Of a stretch of 64,000 bases of DNA, positions 36,576-46,130 are shown one piece after another. The stretch's first letter is position 1. Each line of letters starts with the position of its first letter. The stretch lies in contig JBPOFM010000003.1 of the NCBI GenBank assembly GCA_051252455.1, positions 62,001-126,000 on the forward strand, in the 5' to 3' direction. The DNA is from JBPOFM01 sp051252455. Lineage in GTDB: Bacteria > Bacteroidota > Bacteroidia > Flavobacteriales > Flavobacteriaceae. The translations under genes and the position numbers were made by a program. The notes below the pieces were generated by a model. It had not been told where the DNA came from. It did no database searches and saw only the letters and a program-made list of their open reading frames with translations.

Positions 36576-39500
36576 ATGAAAATCCAAAAGGTTCTTATTG
36601 CCAATAGAGGTGAAATAGCTATTCGTATCATGCGTGCCTGCACCGAGTTAAATCTTTCAACAGTCGCTGTTTACACTTACGAAGATCGCTATTCGCAACA
36701 TCGTAACAAAGCGGATGAATCTTACCAAATAGGGGAAGACAACCAGCCTCTAAAACCTTACTTGGATATAGATGAAATAGTGGCTTTGGCAAAATCGAAA
36801 CATGTTGACGCCATACATCCAGGTTACGGTTTTCTTTCAGAAAATTCAACATTTGCACGCAGATGTGCTGAAAATGGAATCATATTCATTGGGCCAAATC
36901 CTGAAGTCATGGATGCTTTGGGTGATAAAATAACCGCTAAAAAAATAGCTGTAAAATGTAAAGTTCCGATTATTGAAAGCAATAAAAAGAAACTAACGTC
37001 TTTAAAGATCGCTTTATCGGAAGCGAATGGAATTGGTTATCCTTTAATGTTGAAAGCAGCTTCTGGAGGCGGTGGACGAGGCATGAGAATTATTCGAAAA
37101 GATGAAGATTTACAGCAAAATTTTGATTCTGCCAGAAACGAAGCGCTCAATTCGTTTGGAGATGATACAATGTTCCTCGAAAAATACGTAGAAGACCCAA
37201 AACATATAGAAGTTCAGATTGTAGCTGATAATCATGGTTCGATTCGCCATTTGTTTGAACGCGATTGCTCTGTACAACGCCGTCATCAAAAAGTAGTGGA
37301 AATTGCTCCTTCCCATAATGTTTCTGATGCGGTAAAGCAGGCGCTTTATAAATATGCCATCGCAATTGCCACAGAAGTAAACTACAATAACATTGGAACC
37401 GTCGAATTTTTAGTGGATAGAGAGGACAATGTGTACTTTATTGAAGTAAACCCTCGAATCCAAGTGGAACATACCGTTACCGAAATGGTTACAGGTATTG
37501 ATTTGGTCAAAACACAAATTTTCGTTGCAGGTGGCTATAAATTATCTGACCAACAAATTAAAATATATGATCAGGAATCCTTGGCAACCTATGGTTTTGC
37601 ATTACAATGTCGTTTAACTACCGAAGATCCTGGAAACAATTTCACACCAGATTATGGTACTATTACAACTTACAGAAGTGCTGCAGGTATGGGAATTCGT
37701 CTCGATGCCGGAAGTATTTACCAAGGATACAGTGTCAGTCCGTTTTTTGATTCCATGCTGGTAAAAGTTTCTGCGCATGGCAGGACATTGGATGGTGCCG
37801 TAAGAAAAATGGTGCGTGCCTTAAAAGAATTTAGAATTAGAGGTGTAAAAACCAATATTCACTTTTTACAAAATGTCATCCAACATGACACTTTTAAAGA
37901 TGGCAAAGTAACCGTCAATTTCATACAGAACACGCCTGCCCTATTCAAAATTAAATTACCTCAAGATCGGACCACAAAGGTGACAGAGTTTTTGGCGGAG
38001 GTGATTGTCAATGGCAATTCCGACGTTAAATTCAAAGATGATTCTAAAATCTTTAGAAATCCAAAAGTGCCAAAAGTGAACCATTCGTCACCATATCCAA
38101 AAGGCACCAAGGATTTACTGACAGAGTTGGGTCCTGAAAAATTCTGTGAGTGGTTGAAAAATGACACTAAAATCCATTATACAGATACAACCATGCGTGA
38201 TGCGCACCAATCACTCTTGGCAACCAGAATGCGAACGTTTGATATGATGAAAGTGGCGGAAAGCTATGCCAAACACCATCCAAACACCTTTAGTATGGAA
38301 GTATGGGGCGGTGCGACTTTTGACGTATGCCTTCGTTTTTTGCATGAAAGCCCTTGGACGCGTTTGAGAGAATTACGTAAAGCGGTTCCAAATATTTTAT
38401 TTCAAATGTTGCTTCGTGGAAGTAACGGCGTTGGTTATAAAGCTTACCCGGATAATTTAATCGAGAAATTTGTTGAAAAATCGTGGGAAAACGGCGTTGA
38501 TATCTTCAGAATTTTTGATTCCTTAAACTGGGTCAAAGCGATGGCTCCAAGCATCAGTTATGTCCGTAATAAAACAGGTGGTATTGCTGAAGGCGCCATT
38601 AGTTATACTGGCGACATCCTTGATGTAAACCAAACAAAATATGATCTTAAATATTATATACAACTTGCCAAAGATCTCGAAAGTGCAGGCGCGCACATGT
38701 TGGCGATTAAAGATATGGCTGGATTATTAAAACCTTATGCCGCAACCGAACTAGTTAGCGCTCTAAAAGACACCGTTAACATACCAATCCATTTGCACAC
38801 GCATGACACCTCATCACTCCAATCTGCAACCTATCTCAAGGCGATTGAGGCTGGTGTAGATGTTATAGACGTCGCTTTAGGTGGTTTATCCGGGCTGACT
38901 TCACAACCCAACTTTAACTCAGTTGTCGAAATGATGAAATATCAACCAAGAGCACATGAATTTGACATCAATTCGCTCAATCAGTTTTCAAACTTTTGGG
39001 AAGATACACGTGAACTTTATTATCCATTCGAATCTGGTTTAAAAGCTGGAACTGCTGAAGTGTATCAACATGAAATTCCTGGCGGACAATATTCAAATTT
39101 ACGACCGCAAGCAACTGCTTTAGGTTTGGGCGACAGGTTTGATGAGGTTAAAAAAATGTATGCATTGGTGAATGCAATGTTTGGAAACTTGGTTAAAGTT
39201 ACGCCAAGCTCTAAAGTTGTTGGTGACATGGCCATTTTTATGGTCATCAATAATCTAACACCAGAAGATGTCATGAAACGTGGCGACGAAGTTTCGTTTC
39301 CAGAATCCGTCATCAACTTTTTTAAAGGCGATTTGGGGCAGCCTGTTGGAGGTTTTCCAGAGAAACTGCAAAAGATTATATTGAAAAATCAAAAGCCATA
39401 TAACGACAGGCCAAATGCACATTTAGAACCTATTGATTTTGATGTTGAATTTGCAGCCTTCAAGAAAAAATTTCAAAAAGGATTTACGCGTGCTATTGAG

Positions 39501-40028
39501 ATTGAAGATTTTCTTTCCTATACCTTATATCCAAAAGTATTTGAACAAGCGCACGAAAATTACAAACGCTACGGTAATTTAGCCTTGGTACCTACCAAAA
39601 ATTTCTTTTATGGCATGAAATTGCGTGAAGAAACCTCCATTGAATTGGAGCCAGGGAAAACGATCATTGTACGCTTGCTCTCTGTAGGCATTCCAAATGA
39701 AGAAGGTGTTCGTATAGTCTTTTTTAAAGTGAATGGGGAAAACCGATTTGTTGAGATTTTGGATACGTCCTTAAACATCAAAAAAGATGAACATATTAAA
39801 ATAGACACCTCCGACCTCAACCAAATTGGCGCACCATTGCAAGGGTCACTTTATAAGGTTCTGGTAAAAAAAGGGCAAGACCTTAAAGAAAATGAACCAT
39901 TGTTTATTATTGAAGCCATGAAGATGGAAACTACTGTCACGGCGTTTAAAGCTGGTAAGGTAAAATCAATCGCTCTAAAAGAGGGTAGTATGGTGAAGCA
40001 AGATGATTTAATTGTGACGCTTGAGTAA
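36576..40028 (+). CDS. pyc: pyruvate carboxylase
   Basis: A complete single-chain pyruvate carboxylase of 1150 residues, which makes oxaloacetate from pyruvate and bicarbonate. Order: biotin carboxylase domain (1-450; KVLIANRGEIAIRIMRAC, ATP-grasp AASGGGGRGMRII, EVNPRIQVEHTVTEM), carboxyltransferase TIM barrel (540-830; YTDTTMRDAHQSLLATRMRT, the GNGVGYKAYPDN-type segment reads GSNGVGYKAYPDN, and HLHTHDTSSLQ), the PYC/OADA domain and the C-terminal biotinyl domain with EAMKMETT; the biotinylated lysine is residue 1116. Length and domain order are standard. It replenishes the citric acid cycle for gluconeogenesis. It follows an unknown kinase-like gene in the same operon. Confidence 0.97.
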   Translation: MKIQKVLIANRGEIAIRIMRACTELNLSTVAVYTYEDRYSQHRNKADESYQIGEDNQPLKPYLDIDEIVALAKSKHVDAIHPGYGFLSENSTFARRCAENGIIFIGPNPEVMDALGDKITAKKIAVKCKVPIIESNKKKLTSLKIALSEANGIGYPLMLKAASGGGGRGMRIIRKDEDLQQNFDSARNEALNSFGDDTMFLEKYVEDPKHIEVQIVADNHGSIRHLFERDCSVQRRHQKVVEIAPSHNVSDAVKQALYKYAIAIATEVNYNNIGTVEFLVDREDNVYFIEVNPRIQVEHTVTEMVTGIDLVKTQIFVAGGYKLSDQQIKIYDQESLATYGFALQCRLTTEDPGNNFTPDYGTITTYRSAAGMGIRLDAGSIYQGYSVSPFFDSMLVKVSAHGRTLDGAVRKMVRALKEFRIRGVKTNIHFLQNVIQHDTFKDGKVTVNFIQNTPALFKIKLPQDRTTKVTEFLAEVIVNGNSDVKFKDDSKIFRNPKVPKVNHSSPYPKGTKDLLTELGPEKFCEWLKNDTKIHYTDTTMRDAHQSLLATRMRTFDMMKVAESYAKHHPNTFSMEVWGGATFDVCLRFLHESPWTRLRELRKAVPNILFQMLLRGSNGVGYKAYPDNLIEKFVEKSWENGVDIFRIFDSLNWVKAMAPSISYVRNKTGGIAEGAISYTGDILDVNQTKYDLKYYIQLAKDLESAGAHMLAIKDMAGLLKPYAATELVSALKDTVNIPIHLHTHDTSSLQSATYLKAIEAGVDVIDVALGGLSGLTSQPNFNSVVEMMKYQPRAHEFDINSLNQFSNFWEDTRELYYPFESGLKAGTAEVYQHEIPGGQYSNLRPQATALGLGDRFDEVKKMYALVNAMFGNLVKVTPSSKVVGDMAIFMVINNLTPEDVMKRGDEVSFPESVINFFKGDLGQPVGGFPEKLQKIILKNQKPYNDRPNAHLEPIDFDVEFAAFKKKFQKGFTRAIEIEDFLSYTLYPKVFEQAHENYKRYGNLALVPTKNFFYGMKLREETSIELEPGKTIIVRLLSVGIPNEEGVRIVFFKVNGENRFVEILDTSLNIKKDEHIKIDTSDLNQIGAPLQGSLYKVLVKKGQDLKENEPLFIIEAMKMETTVTAFKAGKVKSIALKEGSMVKQDDLIVTLE

Positions 40029-40054
40029 AATGTTGATTTAAAGCCCATATCCAC

Positions 40055-40073
40055 TTTTCAAAATTTTTGAAAT
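40055..40073. other. short palindrome between pyc and the MOSC gene
   Basis: TTTCAAAA and TTTTGAAA arms lie almost back to back with a T in between. It may weakly terminate pyc transcripts or be a binding site. There is no clear T-run. Confidence 0.3.
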
Positions 40074-40089
40074 ATAGTCATATCGAATC

Positions 40090-40725
40090 ATGCGAATCAT
40101 TTCCACTAACATTGCAAAACCGACCACCATTATTTGGAACGATAAAGAAGTGACCACTGGAATTTATAAAAAACCAACTAATCGACCTATTTGTTTAGGA
40201 AAAACAGATGTAAAAGGAGATGAAGTATCCGAGAGAAAACATCATGGCGGAATTTTTAAGGCATGTTACCTATTCTCGTCAGATCATTATGACTATTGGA
40301 AAAAGCGATACCCTGAATTGGATTGGACCTTTGGTATGCTTGGTGAAAATCTTACAGTTTCGGGTTTGGATGAAACCCAAATTTACGTTGGTGACATTTA
40401 CAAAATAGGAGGCGCCATCATTCAGATCACCCAACCGCGAGAACCTTGTTATAAATTTGGTGTGAAGTTTGGCACTCAAAAAGTTTTGAAGCAATTTATT
40501 GAACATGGTTGTCCCGGAACTTATGCAAGCGTTTTAAAAGAAGGGTATGTAAACGTCGGGGATGAATTAGAGCTGGTCAAAAGCGCTAAAAACAGTCTCA
40601 CTACAGCACAATTTTTTGAATTACTATTTGCAAAAGCCAAGAACCAAGAGCATCTACAACTAGCCATTCAGAATGAATCGATTCCTTTATCCAAGCGAGA
40701 AAAACTAAAGGCATATCTGATATAG
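40090..40725 (+). CDS. MOSC-domain protein (YiiM-like)
   Basis: A 211-residue MOSC domain protein of the YiiM type. The segment ERKHHGGIFKACYLFSSDHY and GMLGENLTVSGLDE are strongly characteristic. ITQPREPCYKFGVKFG holds the conserved cysteine, and the C-terminal 40 residues form the helical 3-alpha extension. Members bind molybdenum cofactor and, in YiiM, reduce N-hydroxylated bases and related compounds. It begins 61 bp after pyc and could be in the same operon, though a palindrome lies between. No molybdopterin synthesis genes are nearby. Confidence 0.87.
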   Translation: MRIISTNIAKPTTIIWNDKEVTTGIYKKPTNRPICLGKTDVKGDEVSERKHHGGIFKACYLFSSDHYDYWKKRYPELDWTFGMLGENLTVSGLDETQIYVGDIYKIGGAIIQITQPREPCYKFGVKFGTQKVLKQFIEHGCPGTYASVLKEGYVNVGDELELVKSAKNSLTTAQFFELLFAKAKNQEHLQLAIQNESIPLSKREKLKAYLI

Positions 40726-40995
40726 CACTTCAATGAATATTGAACAGTCCTACATCTAGTCGCCTAAACTTCTGCCTAGCCATACTATCTAAAATTGAGA
40801 AAGTGCCCAATCACATCCCTGCGATCAGACACTTTCCACTAACAAAAAACTCTAAAAAAACTACCACAACACTCATCGTGGTTCCGTCGCGCCGAAGTAG
40901 GTTTCGAACGCTATATCTTTGTCAGCAACTAATCAGTCAATTCCCTCAAATCAACAGAAAACTTTTTTCTTGCAATGCAACATTAAATCCTACAA

Positions 40996-43230
40996 TTAAA
41001 ATTTATAAGCAATTGTTCCTTTTATAAAAAATGGTGTTCCAGGGGTAAAATGAATTTCCTCTACAGGCTCTAATTCATTTTGTAATCTTGATTCCGTTGC
41101 AAACTGGGTTTCATTCCAATCGGTATCGAATAGATTCTCAATGACCAATCCAAGCGTAACGTTTTTAAAACTATAATTCACATTAAAATCACTCACAAAA
41201 TACCCTTCGGCAACAATACTATTATCTTCATTTGCTGGTCTGTCATCAATATATCTATAACGTAAACCTCCTGAAAATCCATTTAAATTATTGACCGACA
41301 ATCCACCAGCCATCGTAAAGTCTGGTGCCAATGGAATATAATTCTGTCCATCAGGTTCTTCGGTACTTCTGGCATGCGTCAATGTCATATCGGTGTCAAG
41401 AAATAACCAATCATTAAATTGATATCTAAAGCCAAAATCAAGTCCGTAACGTTCAGTTTTACCACTTGGCTCCACAATACCTGCATCACCTACATAAACA
41501 AACTCTTGCTCTAAAAACAAATACCATAAGGTTGTATTGACCACCAATTTTGGTGTTGGTTTCCAAATGTCTCCCAAATCTAGCCCATAGGCTCTTGGTA
41601 ATACATCTTTACCATTTTGGGCAACGACAACTCTTGTATCGTTGGAATGAAAACCAATTCCTGATTTTAAGAACACTTGATAATTATCCTTGACATCCCA
41701 GAAAAAATTAAGTTTAGGACTGATGATCGTTTTAGTTTCTGTTAATGATTTATAATCAGTCTGCAAGTGGTCATTGTATAAAAATTTAAAATAGTCCAAT
41801 CTTAAGGCTGGTGCTATTCTGAATTTTCCGAATTCAAATTCTGCATTCACAAAACCGTTGACATTTGTTTCATTCAAATCACCCAATTGTACGTTTTCAA
41901 TGATGGTACTTCTATTTAAGGTTTTTGACAATTCTATATCATCCACGATGTCATGTCTAAAGCCAACACCAGAGGTAATCGTCAAAGGCGTGGAACCTAA
42001 ACTAATTTCATTTTTAATTTTAGAGTTCAATCCAAATATCTGACGGTCTTCTTTCTGATGAATTTGATCACCATTAATTGGATCTTCCAAGAAAAATGTG
42101 AAATTGGAATACAGATCAAACGCATAATGTGAATAGTAGGCATTTGTGTTCAAGTTTGTATTGTCATCAATATTTTTATTGAATTCAACATTCAAATTGG
42201 TACGTTCTGTCTCTCCACCTTCCGTATCATCAATAGCGCCGAATCGTGAGATCTGCCCACTATCAACAGCTCTTTGTGGTATTTGACCTGATGCATCCCA
42301 TCGACTTGTAAAGTGAGAAGCTGTCAAGGACAACTTGTCATTGTTTGGAGAAAAAGACACATACTTTCCAAATAAATTCAAGCGATTGAAATTTTGTGGT
42401 GATACATAGGGTCCATCATTTGCCAAGTATTCCACAGCCACGTATGCATTTTGATTTTTAACGTCCTCCAATAAGTTGAACATTCCTAGTGTTCTCAAAT
42501 TATTAAACTGACCAACTGATAAGGTCACAGAACTTTCCTTGAGATAATCTCTGGTCGAAAAATCGACATACCCTGCGGTTGCAAAATCACCATGATCAGC
42601 GTAATGTGGTCCTTTCCCAAAATCTACTTTATTCACCGTTTCCGGAATCAAAAAATGGAGATCGCTGTACCCTTGTCCATGTGCATGTGATACCATGTTT
42701 ACTGGCATTCCATCGACTGAAAGCGAAATATCCGTTCCATGATCAATGTCAAAACCTCTCAAAAATATCTGTTCTGCCTTTCCTCCTCCTGCATGCTGAC
42801 CGATGATGAGGCCTGGTACCTTTCTCAAAGCTTCTTGTGATGAATTTAATGGATTGGTATTCAAATCCAGACGCGCTATGGTACTCACAGCATTCAATTG
42901 CTCTGTAAGCGTCATCTCATCCAATTGAAATGCTTTCTCTTGGAGTGTGATGATCATAGTGTTATTTAAATCTGATTCGTTCACAAGTATTGTTTTTGTT
43001 TCGTATCCCAATAGTCCAATTCTCAAACTGTCACCAGCTTTGTTGTTTTCTAAAATAAATACGCCATTTTCTGATGTATGAGCATGGCTCTGGCTTTTTA
43101 AGTTGTAGATGTAAACGGCCTCCAATGGCTGACGATTTTCATCTTTTATCTCACCTTTAATCTGCTGACCAAAGGCTATAGTTATCCACCCTAACGCTAT
43201 CACAAGCGTCATTAATAAATTCTTCTTCAT
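40996..43230 (-). CDS. TonB-dependent outer-membrane receptor of the DUF4331 locus
   Basis: A 744-residue receptor with signal peptide (ending ITIAFGQ), a short carboxypeptidase-regulatory-like repeat (GEIKDENRQPLEAVYIYNLK), a plug (GLIIGQHAGGGKAEQIFLRG, DIDHGTDISLSVDGMPV) and a barrel ending GTPFFIKGTIAYKF. HGQGYSDLHFLIPE and FGKGPHYADHGDFATAGYVDF are family hallmarks of a TonB receptor branch without SusD. It starts 11 bp after the TPR lipoprotein gene and is the last gene of an operon behind two DUF4331-like genes. It probably imports a compound, but which one is unknown. The gene ends in a 270-bp gap to the MOSC gene that shows no real gene. Confidence 0.88.
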   Translation of the reverse strand: MKKNLLMTLVIALGWITIAFGQQIKGEIKDENRQPLEAVYIYNLKSQSHAHTSENGVFILENNKAGDSLRIGLLGYETKTILVNESDLNNTMIITLQEKAFQLDEMTLTEQLNAVSTIARLDLNTNPLNSSQEALRKVPGLIIGQHAGGGKAEQIFLRGFDIDHGTDISLSVDGMPVNMVSHAHGQGYSDLHFLIPETVNKVDFGKGPHYADHGDFATAGYVDFSTRDYLKESSVTLSVGQFNNLRTLGMFNLLEDVKNQNAYVAVEYLANDGPYVSPQNFNRLNLFGKYVSFSPNNDKLSLTASHFTSRWDASGQIPQRAVDSGQISRFGAIDDTEGGETERTNLNVEFNKNIDDNTNLNTNAYYSHYAFDLYSNFTFFLEDPINGDQIHQKEDRQIFGLNSKIKNEISLGSTPLTITSGVGFRHDIVDDIELSKTLNRSTIIENVQLGDLNETNVNGFVNAEFEFGKFRIAPALRLDYFKFLYNDHLQTDYKSLTETKTIISPKLNFFWDVKDNYQVFLKSGIGFHSNDTRVVVAQNGKDVLPRAYGLDLGDIWKPTPKLVVNTTLWYLFLEQEFVYVGDAGIVEPSGKTERYGLDFGFRYQFNDWLFLDTDMTLTHARSTEEPDGQNYIPLAPDFTMAGGLSVNNLNGFSGGLRYRYIDDRPANEDNSIVAEGYFVSDFNVNYSFKNVTLGLVIENLFDTDWNETQFATESRLQNELEPVEEIHFTPGTPFFIKGTIAYKF

Positions 43231-43241
43231 CGATTTCAGTA

Positions 43242-44531
43242 TTAAATTTTACTTACTTTCTCCGAAATTATAGGTCCTAATTCATAAGAACTTTCAGATA
43301 TTTCTCTCTTCAAATCGTCAGCTTTTGTATCATCTCCAGCCGCTTTGTAAATTTCAGCACTGTGATACAAGGCCATTGGTTCAGACGTATGACCTACAAC
43401 ATGTCCTTTTACGATTTGCAATGCCTTGTCAATATCTCCATTATTGAAATAAGACCAGGCCAATAAATCATACGATTGCGCTGTTGGTCTCTGTTTTACT
43501 TCATTTTTTGCAATGTCAATGGCTTCCTGTAAATTTTGATTTTCATCAGTGTACAACAAGACATTATATTTATTGTACATTGCCCCGTAGGCTTCATTTT
43601 CAACAGCTTCTTTATAGAGTTTTAGCTCTTTTTCTTTTGATGCTTCGTCTCCCTTATATTCGTAAATTTCAGCTTTCAATAAATGATAATCTGGTGCTTT
43701 ATAGGTTTTAGTGACCGTATTTAATATTCGCAGAGCTTCGTCTGCATTTTTTTCATAAGAATAGACAATCCATGCAATTCCTTTTTTGGAGTAGGCATCG
43801 TTTGGATCGATCTCCAACGCTTTCAAATACATTTGATAAGAATCGTCAATTCTTCCTGCATGACCGTAAAAATCACCAAGATTGGTATAGGTCCAATGGA
43901 TGATTTCTATTTGTTTGGATGATTCTGCAATTGTCTGTGCTTTTTCAAGATATTTAATGGCCGCGTCCAGATTGCCCTGATGATCGCTCCATTTTGCTAA
44001 ACGAATTAGATAATCGAAGTCACCCATATTCTCAATTTTTTCGAGATATACTTTTGCCATATCGTTATCACCCAATTCTAAATTCACATCAAATAGCATT
44101 TTGTTGATGTCAGACATATGGTCACCAATCAATTCAGCTTTCGATAATAATTCAAGAGATTCTTTAAACTTATGTTGGGAAATATAATTACCTGCCAAAC
44201 TCATCAATGCACCTGAATTTTTATAATTTCCAACCTCATTCAATCTTAAAAGATCGGCCTCTGCCAATTTTAGATAGGCGATGTCGCCAGTGACAGCGAA
44301 TAAATGAGAATAAGATGATGCTGTTTTACTTAAATCTGAATATTGCCCTGGATGGTCTGCTAGTCTGTCAGTCCAAAATTCCTTATTGCTTTCAGCAATT
44401 TGCAAGGTCTTGTTCTCGGCTAATTCTAGATAATTATTGTAGTCGGCACTATTAGTAATTTGTTCGGTTTTCGTTTCGCAGCTACTCAATAGTAATAGAG
44501 TGCAGAATGCGAGTATATATTTTGAGTTCAT
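43242..44531 (-). CDS. TPR-repeat lipoprotein
   Basis: A 429-residue lipoprotein, with Cys18 following the leader AFCTLLLLSSCE. The rest is a solenoid of about nine tetratricopeptide-type helix pairs, for example LAGNYISQHKFKESLELLSKAEL, AAIKYLEKAQTIAES and DDSYQMYLKALEIDPNDAYSKKGIAWIVYSY. TPR proteins hold protein complexes together. The position between two DUF4331-like genes and a TonB receptor suggests it assembles or supports that system in the periplasm. It has no enzyme motif. It starts 44531 and is preceded by three 7-bp tandem repeats in its leader. Confidence 0.85.
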   Translation of the reverse strand: MNSKYILAFCTLLLLSSCETKTEQITNSADYNNYLELAENKTLQIAESNKEFWTDRLADHPGQYSDLSKTASSYSHLFAVTGDIAYLKLAEADLLRLNEVGNYKNSGALMSLAGNYISQHKFKESLELLSKAELIGDHMSDINKMLFDVNLELGDNDMAKVYLEKIENMGDFDYLIRLAKWSDHQGNLDAAIKYLEKAQTIAESSKQIEIIHWTYTNLGDFYGHAGRIDDSYQMYLKALEIDPNDAYSKKGIAWIVYSYEKNADEALRILNTVTKTYKAPDYHLLKAEIYEYKGDEASKEKELKLYKEAVENEAYGAMYNKYNVLLYTDENQNLQEAIDIAKNEVKQRPTAQSYDLLAWSYFNNGDIDKALQIVKGHVVGHTSEPMALYHSAEIYKAAGDDTKADDLKREISESSYELGPIISEKVSKI

Positions 44532-44554
44532 TGGAGTGTTTTTTGAGTTTTTTT

Positions 44555-44575
44555 GTCTTTTGTCTTTTGTCTTTT
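44555..44575. repeat. 7-bp tandem repeat in the leader of the TPR-TonB genes
   Basis: GTCTTTT occurs three times in tandem, with a partial fourth copy. It lies 24 bp upstream of the minus-strand TPR start codon. The 7-bp unit is outside the coding frame, so copy-number change would alter leader spacing. Confidence 0.7.
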
Positions 44576-44704
44576 GTTATGAAACCCTTTCACGAAAATC
44601 CTCCCAGATCAGGGGTAATAAAAATTAGGACAATTTTGTCGCAGCCATGATGAGTAAAAAAATTCACCTTTCAGATTCAACTGTTAAAATTTTTGTTTTT
44701 TGAT

Positions 44705-44739
44705 AATCCCAAAAACAACTTTCGATTGTTTTTGGGATT
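44705..44739. terminator. hairpin after the DUF4331-like lipoprotein gene
   Basis: AATCCCAAAAACAA and TTGTTTTTGGGATT form a perfect 14-bp stem. It lies just past the stop of 44747-45307. A T-rich tail is seen on the plus strand but not on the minus strand, so the terminator may be partial and allow some read-through to the TPR gene. Confidence 0.55.
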
Positions 44740-44746
44740 CTTTATT

Positions 44747-45307
44747 TTATAAAAATGGTGCTGCCAAGTAAGGGAATGATGATAAAAATGTTTTATCGTT
44801 AGCATCCACATTGTCACTTGTCAAGCCTGGATTAGCCATCCCATCAGGACCACCAAAAATCAGGAGCAATTCCACATCAATTACATCATCAGAAAGAGTT
44901 CTTCCTGTCAATATATTTGTTCCATCAAAAAAAGTTGTTGGTGCTGTTCTTGAAACACCTAAAACATCCGTTGCAAGCAAACCAGTCAAAGTCGCCGCAT
45001 CTTGTCCAAGAGCATTTGTTGTATATGCACCCTGTGTCAAAGCCAATAACTTAGTTTGAAACGCGGCTTGAAAAGCAGCATCTTGAGCGGATGGCACAGT
45101 AACATTAAATGTATCTTTGCTTCCTGCTGAAACAAATACGGTATTGATTGCTGGTCTTCCCATTTGGTCTCTTTGAGCATACGTCCCAGTAAAATCAGGT
45201 CCTGTTGGATCCGTTGGTCCAGCTACATCGTCATCATTGCTACAGTTGAACGCTGTAAACGCCACTAATACTGCAATGGCTGTTATTTTTAAATTATTTA
45301 ATTTCAT
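44747..45307 (-). CDS. DUF4331-like lipoprotein, C-terminal half type
   Basis: A 186-residue lipoprotein with an N-terminal leader ending FTAFNCSNDDD, so Cys22 is lipidated. After a Thr/Pro/Gly-rich spacer it shows DQMGRPAINTVFVSAG and DDVIDVELLLIFGGP, which resemble the C-terminal half of DUF4331 proteins. The upstream neighbour looks like the N-terminal half, and the gap is only 27 bp. So one ancestral DUF4331 protein may be made here as two secreted chains. Function unknown. The call rests on recognising these patterns from memory. Confidence 0.65.
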   Translation of the reverse strand: MKLNNLKITAIAVLVAFTAFNCSNDDDVAGPTDPTGPDFTGTYAQRDQMGRPAINTVFVSAGSKDTFNVTVPSAQDAAFQAAFQTKLLALTQGAYTTNALGQDAATLTGLLATDVLGVSRTAPTTFFDGTNILTGRTLSDDVIDVELLLIFGGPDGMANPGLTSDNVDANDKTFLSSFPYLAAPFL

Positions 45308-45334
45308 AATATCTGTTTTTTTAAGTTTTTGTTA

Positions 45335-45985
45335 TTATTGTTTCTTTTTAGTTTCAACCCAAACGTTAACTGGCTCGGTTCCTGCTCCCAACATTGTTTT
45401 TGGCACTTCCACAACTACGGACATAACGTTTGTACCTCTAAATTTGTCAACCCCTGGATTATTAAATGAAGTCGCGTTACCCGCTATGATCTCGTTATAC
45501 TGATCAAAGTCAAAGAAGAATGGATCATCTCTTGGTCCTGCGAAGAACTTCATTCCGTCAGCACTTTCTACTGTTGCATTTGCACCAGTACTGATGGCCA
45601 CTGAATTTGGTGTCACACCAGTTAAGAATGTACTACTGGTTCCCATTTGTGAAGATGTCACAGGCGAAGGACCAAAGAAATACATTTTACCATCTCTTGG
45701 TGCTGCTTGGATTACCATATCTTCAATGGCATCGCCATCGGTGTCGATGTTGAATTCAATCATAACAGTTTCATCAAATGATGCCCCAGGAGTGTCGGCA
45801 GGTGTTAAAAGACCCTGAACGTTCGCTACTAGAGCAATGTTGCTTCCATTTGCGAATGCATACACGTCAGTAATATCTGATGTTGTTCCCGTCACCGCAG
45901 GCGCATCGACGTGATCAGCTGCGATCACAAAAAATCCGGCGACCGCCAAGATTGCAATTCCTAATAAAATTTTTGTTTTTTTCAT
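45335..45985 (-). CDS. DUF4331-like secreted protein, N-terminal half type
   Basis: A 216-residue protein with a signal peptide or N-terminal anchor (MKKTKILLGIAILAVAGFFV) followed at once by AADHVDAPAVTGTTSDITDV and VYAFANGSNIALVANV. HxDAP and DITDVYAF are the usual start of DUF4331 proteins, whose histidine and acidic residues may bind a metal. The protein stops after VEVPKTMLGAGTEPVNVWVE, about half the length of the usual full family member. It is the first gene of the locus leading to the lipoprotein, TPR protein and TonB receptor. Exported, with unknown ligand. Confidence 0.72.
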   Translation of the reverse strand: MKKTKILLGIAILAVAGFFVIAADHVDAPAVTGTTSDITDVYAFANGSNIALVANVQGLLTPADTPGASFDETVMIEFNIDTDGDAIEDMVIQAAPRDGKMYFFGPSPVTSSQMGTSSTFLTGVTPNSVAISTGANATVESADGMKFFAGPRDDPFFFDFDQYNEIIAGNATSFNNPGVDKFRGTNVMSVVVEVPKTMLGAGTEPVNVWVETKKKQ

Positions 45986-46104
45986 AATAATGAGATTTTT
46001 GTTGTTTAATTATTGTTCTCTGCCATACCTACGCAATTATTTGAAGAGCGGTTTTATTAAAATTTTCTTAAGTTGTAAAAAGGGACTTAAATCAGATTAA
46101 AAAT

Positions 46105-46112
46105 TATCTTTG
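46105..46112 (+). promoter_or_regulatory. -7 promoter element of the LETM1-like gene
   Basis: TATCTTTG matches TAnnTTTG exactly, 18 bp before the ATG at 46131. A -33 TTG at proper distance was not found. Confidence 0.55.
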
Positions 46113-46130
46113 CATTAAAATAATTTAGTC

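Noticed and set aside
40895..40935. tRNA-like word GGTTTCGAACG
   Set aside because: There is no matching acceptor stem, anticodon arm or second half of a T arm. No tRNA could be folded here or elsewhere in the window.
40740..41027. Open frame of 95 codons in the gap between the MOSC and TonB receptor genes
   Set aside because: It overlaps the TonB receptor stop, has no promoter element, and its composition is unlike a real protein. I see no gene in 40726-40995.
44747..45985. A frameshift joining the two DUF4331-like genes into one
   Set aside because: The second gene has its own full lipoprotein leader with a lipobox cysteine and a clear intergenic gap of 27 bp, so two real genes are more likely than one broken gene.
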